From: Camillea tinctor
Lineage: Eukaryota; Ascomycota; Sordariomycetes; Xylariales; Xylariaceae
Direction: 5' to 3'
Assembly (NCBI GenBank): GCA_022578605.1
Contig: MU394051.1
Coordinates: forward strand, 1,289,664-1,353,663
DNA: 64,000 nucleotides
In this document: piece after piece, positions 61,001 through 64,000 of the stretch
Layout of the letters: each line of letters starts with the position of its first letter
Position numbering within the stretch: position 1 is the first letter of the stretch
The notes under the pieces: model-generated
What the model was told of the DNA's origin: nothing
The model's input: the letters and a program-made list of their open reading frames with translations, nothing else
Database searches by the model: none
Position numbers and translations under genes: made by a program

Positions 61001-64000
61001 GAAATCATCTATAGCCACATTTTCCCGTTAAGGTTGACGTCTAATTCGGCGAGATTAAGAAATGGTGACGAGTATGATAGACTCAGAAGAGATATTGAAT
61101 ATTCCTAACGTCAGCTGGCAAAAGAAATATGGCAACCGAGGTATCAAAAAGGAGACAGCTATCATAAAGGGGAATTCAAAGATAGACGTGGCTAGATAGC
61201 ATTTAGGTTTGATGGGCGGAATGTCACTTTCTCTAATAACAATAATAACAGCAATGACGTTAGAGATAGCAAAGATGACACGGATATTATCATCAACAAA
61301 AAACGACAAAATAATGACCTATGTTATATGTATGAAAATCAGATACTCAGTAAGTAGATATCAGGATTCGGCGAAGTCGTTTTGCGGGAATAATAACCTC
61401 AAACTCATCGTAGCAAATTGGAAAGAGGTTGTATTCTAGATGAGAAATACAAGCCAACGCTTTGATATTAGAGCTACTCAACTCAATTCTCCTAGGCTTT
61501 GGGGGCTTATGCCAGAGTTTGGAAATATAGCTCCCGGCCGCGGAGATAAACTATCAACTAATTTGCCCAAATTTTCAGTAATAATGATGGTAGTTATAAT
61601 ACATACGTGTAAAGAAAAAGTAAGACGACCGAGGAATATTACCTTTCATTTGGCTTTGTGGTTGCATATATGGTGGCTACATACATATCAAGTGCAGAGA
61701 CAGTGAGCTAGTCAGTCTCCCCGGAGCTGGCTCCCGTCGTGCAGGTGAGGTCATGGTTTATTGTTTGAAAGTGTAAAAAGGAAATACATACCAACAAACA
61801 CACATACACGCACATACATACACATGAGAAAAGGGAAGCCTTGTAATTCAAAGTTTTTTTTTGGCCCCTTTTCTTCTTACCTCCCTATTTCTTACTTTTC
61901 CTTAGACTTTTCATATTGCGTGTTACTATTCACCTCCCCTTTCACCCCTCCATAATGAGACAACCCTGTCCACTCGGAACTTACACCCCAAAAAAGAAAT
62001 GTAAATCAACAATATATCAGAAGAAAATCAAAAGTGACAAAGCTCAAAATGAGGCGTCTTGACAACCTTACCGCTGGTTGCCTCCCTGGGCTCCTTCCCC
62101 CTCCCAGGTTGTTTTGATAGCTGAGAATGCGGACTACAGTTGCAACCGCGAGACGGGCTTGTTAACTTATTGCTATTGAGGATGCATTCTAAATGAGACT
62201 TATGTGGCTATTGAAGGCTCTCTAGATCCCCCTCTCCTCAAATTGAGCTTTCTCTCATAAAAGCTTATATCGTGAACGATAATGTCAATGGGGGGGAATG
62301 GGGGTAATAGGACCCTAAAGAAGAGTCTAGACCTGGATTAATTCCTTTTATTGGAGTCGATAACATCACAGTGAGCTTGCATGCCTTTCCCGTCCTGCTG
62401 CATATTATCGTACGTGTAAGCTGATGTGATCCCCAATGCCCTCCCTCCCTTTCTTTTCCTTTTCTTTCCTTACCTCCTCTTTCCTAACCACCACTACCAC
62501 CACCATCACCTGCTTGCTCCTCCTCCACCACCCCGATTGTCCGTCCGCGGGGCGCTCATGTGGTCCATTGCCCTGGGTCCCGCATGAATTGTCCAGCTGG
62601 CATGGGCGATTCTCACATTGCGGGTGCAGACAAATAGGAGAGCCCGAGAAAAGCCACGATTTGCCCATTAGGGAGGAGGGAAAGGGGAAAACGTACACAT
62701 ACATACACACACTCACACATATACAAAGAATCCTCCCTCCAAAAAAATTACATATGAGAATAGACATGTTGAGTTGCCCGTGCGCCACGGGATAACTCTA
62801 CTAGAATACACAGAACAAGAGCCGAGTGGCTTGGGATCATCAAGGGACCTTTTGTGACCAACACGTCTTTCCAGTGATAGCCACCTATAGTAATGTCTGC
62901 TAGGATCTGAAACGCTTGCTGCTGGCATTGCGACCTCAAGTTAAGATTGGGAGCAAGGCCTGCTAGACCTGTCATAGGTGTGTGGAGGGCTGAATGGCAT
63001 GCAAGCCACCCATACTTGGTCTAAGCACAAATTGTCTCCCTTGCTCTGTCGTTGCCGCCCGAAATGTTTTATTTTATTTTACTATATTTCCTTTTTTCCT
63101 TTTTTTTTTGCCGGATGATTTCCGGGGTGGGTTTCTTTGTATCCCAGAGTAGTAAGGGACTCACGGGCCGGGAATGATAACGTCTATTCACGGCTCCAAT
63201 TGCTGTTTTGACCAACTAATAAACATGTACTTTTGTTTTCTATTATAATTATCATATGTGCCATTTGGGGTTTCACCATCATACGTCGTTCGTTGCAGGT
63301 CGGTCAGCCATATTTGGCTGTCGATATCGATATAAGCGGCATTGACCTTCTGAAACACAACTCAACATGTAATACTGCCTGCCGGCCAACTCTTATGCAG
63401 CAAAAACCAAGAAAGACAAATAGACAGGACCGATAGAGGGAAAATAAAAGAAAAAGAAAAAGACGCGGTTATGAAGTCGATCCCTCTATCCGAAAAAGAA
63501 GAGATCAATGAAATCCTGCCGGTGTAGCGGGGGTATTCATCCCTATCTATGGGAGCATTAGGAAGTCATCTCCGCGGTCTTGTTTTTTTTTTCCCTCTCA
63601 TTCTTCTCATCTTCCCTCCCGCTTCCACATCCATACGAATAACCTCGGTATGCCATACTAGGAAGTCAATTGTGCGTGTGTAGACAAAACAAGAAAAAAA
63701 AAAGATTATGAAAAGAAACGGAGTCAGATAGAGGCATAATCGTCAATATGATAATAAAGTAAATTTGACTCAAAACTTAGCTTGCTAGTGGCTTGCCGCT
63801 TGCAAGTCATATTGATCTAGACACGTGGGACTTTATCCTAAGCGAGGACTTACACATACATATCACCAGGAAGGGGAAAAAAGGAAAGAAAAGAATGAAA
63901 AGAAAATAGAAGCAGGTAAGGGTTGTTTGTGAGGACGAGCGTTCCGCCCTCTCCGCTCCCTCCGCAAATACGGTTCCCCTTGCCTTGAAATATATAGTAT
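58052..64000. other. 5.9 kb gene desert at the right end
   Basis: No frame shows a recognisable domain on either strand. Visible structures are a perfect 18-bp palindrome (60160-60177), a GT/CG alternating purine-pyrimidine run (about 60051-60088), CAGTCAGT-type short repeats (60548-60568) and CA/TACATA patches (61797-61826, 62695-62722). Some terminal part may be the flank of a gene outside the window. Confidence 0.5.
60160..60177. repeat. Perfect 18-bp palindrome
   Basis: GTGAGGCCTAGGCCTCAC is self-complementary with no spacer, in non-coding DNA. It could be a protein-binding or hairpin site. Confidence 0.65.

Overview
This 64 kb window is nuclear DNA of a filamentous ascomycete. The evidence is many short introns (about 50-260 nt) with GT donors and AG acceptors, a fungal tRNA-Leu(CAA) with an intron, and fungal gene families: NoxR, a CBM18-bearing chitin deacetylase, an AA9 polysaccharide monooxygenase, a HMP-P kinase/TenA fusion and the TORC2 subunit Ste16/Rictor. 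Exon similarity suggests Sordariomycetes, but order or genus cannot be fixed by eye. No CRISPR array, intact transposon, rRNA or secondary-metabolite cluster is visible. All gene models below were spliced by hand and the reading frame was checked across every junction.

Layout. 0-5 kb: tRNA-Leu(CAA), then a long non-coding stretch. 4.7-7.0 kb: a large acidic DUF2457-like protein (+). 8.1-9.3 kb: the COPII GTPase SAR1 (+). 10.5-12.9 kb: a patatin-like TAG lipase/phospholipase of the Tgl3/4/5 type (+). 15.2-16.4 kb: an intradiol ring-cleavage dioxygenase (+). 17.8-19.8 kb: SEC12, the exchange factor for Sar1 (+). 21.9-23.7 kb: the NADPH-oxidase regulator noxR (-). 23.7-31.9 kb: a gene desert. 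31.9-33.3 kb: the Cu/Zn-SOD copper chaperone CCS (-), divergent from mitochondrial ribosomal protein uL13m (34.0-34.7 kb, +). 35.5-36.6 kb: urate oxidase (-). 39.1-41.5 kb: a secreted chitin/polysaccharide deacetylase with three CBM18 modules and a Ser/Thr/His repeat tail (-). 41.6-45.5 kb: non-coding. 45.5-49.5 kb: TORC2 subunit Rictor/Ste16 (+). 50.3-52.5 kb: a thiamine-pathway HMP-P kinase/TenA fusion (+). 53.3-55.8 kb: DEAD-box helicase Dbp2 (+) with one conspicuously long intron. 56.7-58.1 kb: an AA9 LPMO (+). 58.1-64 kb: a second desert.

Functionally this is mostly a housekeeping chromosome arm with some secreted or accessory enzymes. The most notable pairing is SAR1 with its own GEF SEC12, about 8.5 kb apart on the same strand. 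NoxR (superoxide production), CCS (SOD maturation) and uricase (peroxide production) also lie within about 15 kb, though each is an ordinary single gene. I found no clearly undescribed system. The best leads are smaller: the SAR1-SEC12 linkage, the His-Ser-Thr repeat tail of the deacetylase, a uricase without a canonical peroxisomal signal, an LPMO whose active-site His is preceded by Ala-Pro after predicted signal cleavage, the long DBP2 intron, two G-quadruplex candidates, and an intergenic sequence style rich in TACCTAGGTA-like motifs.
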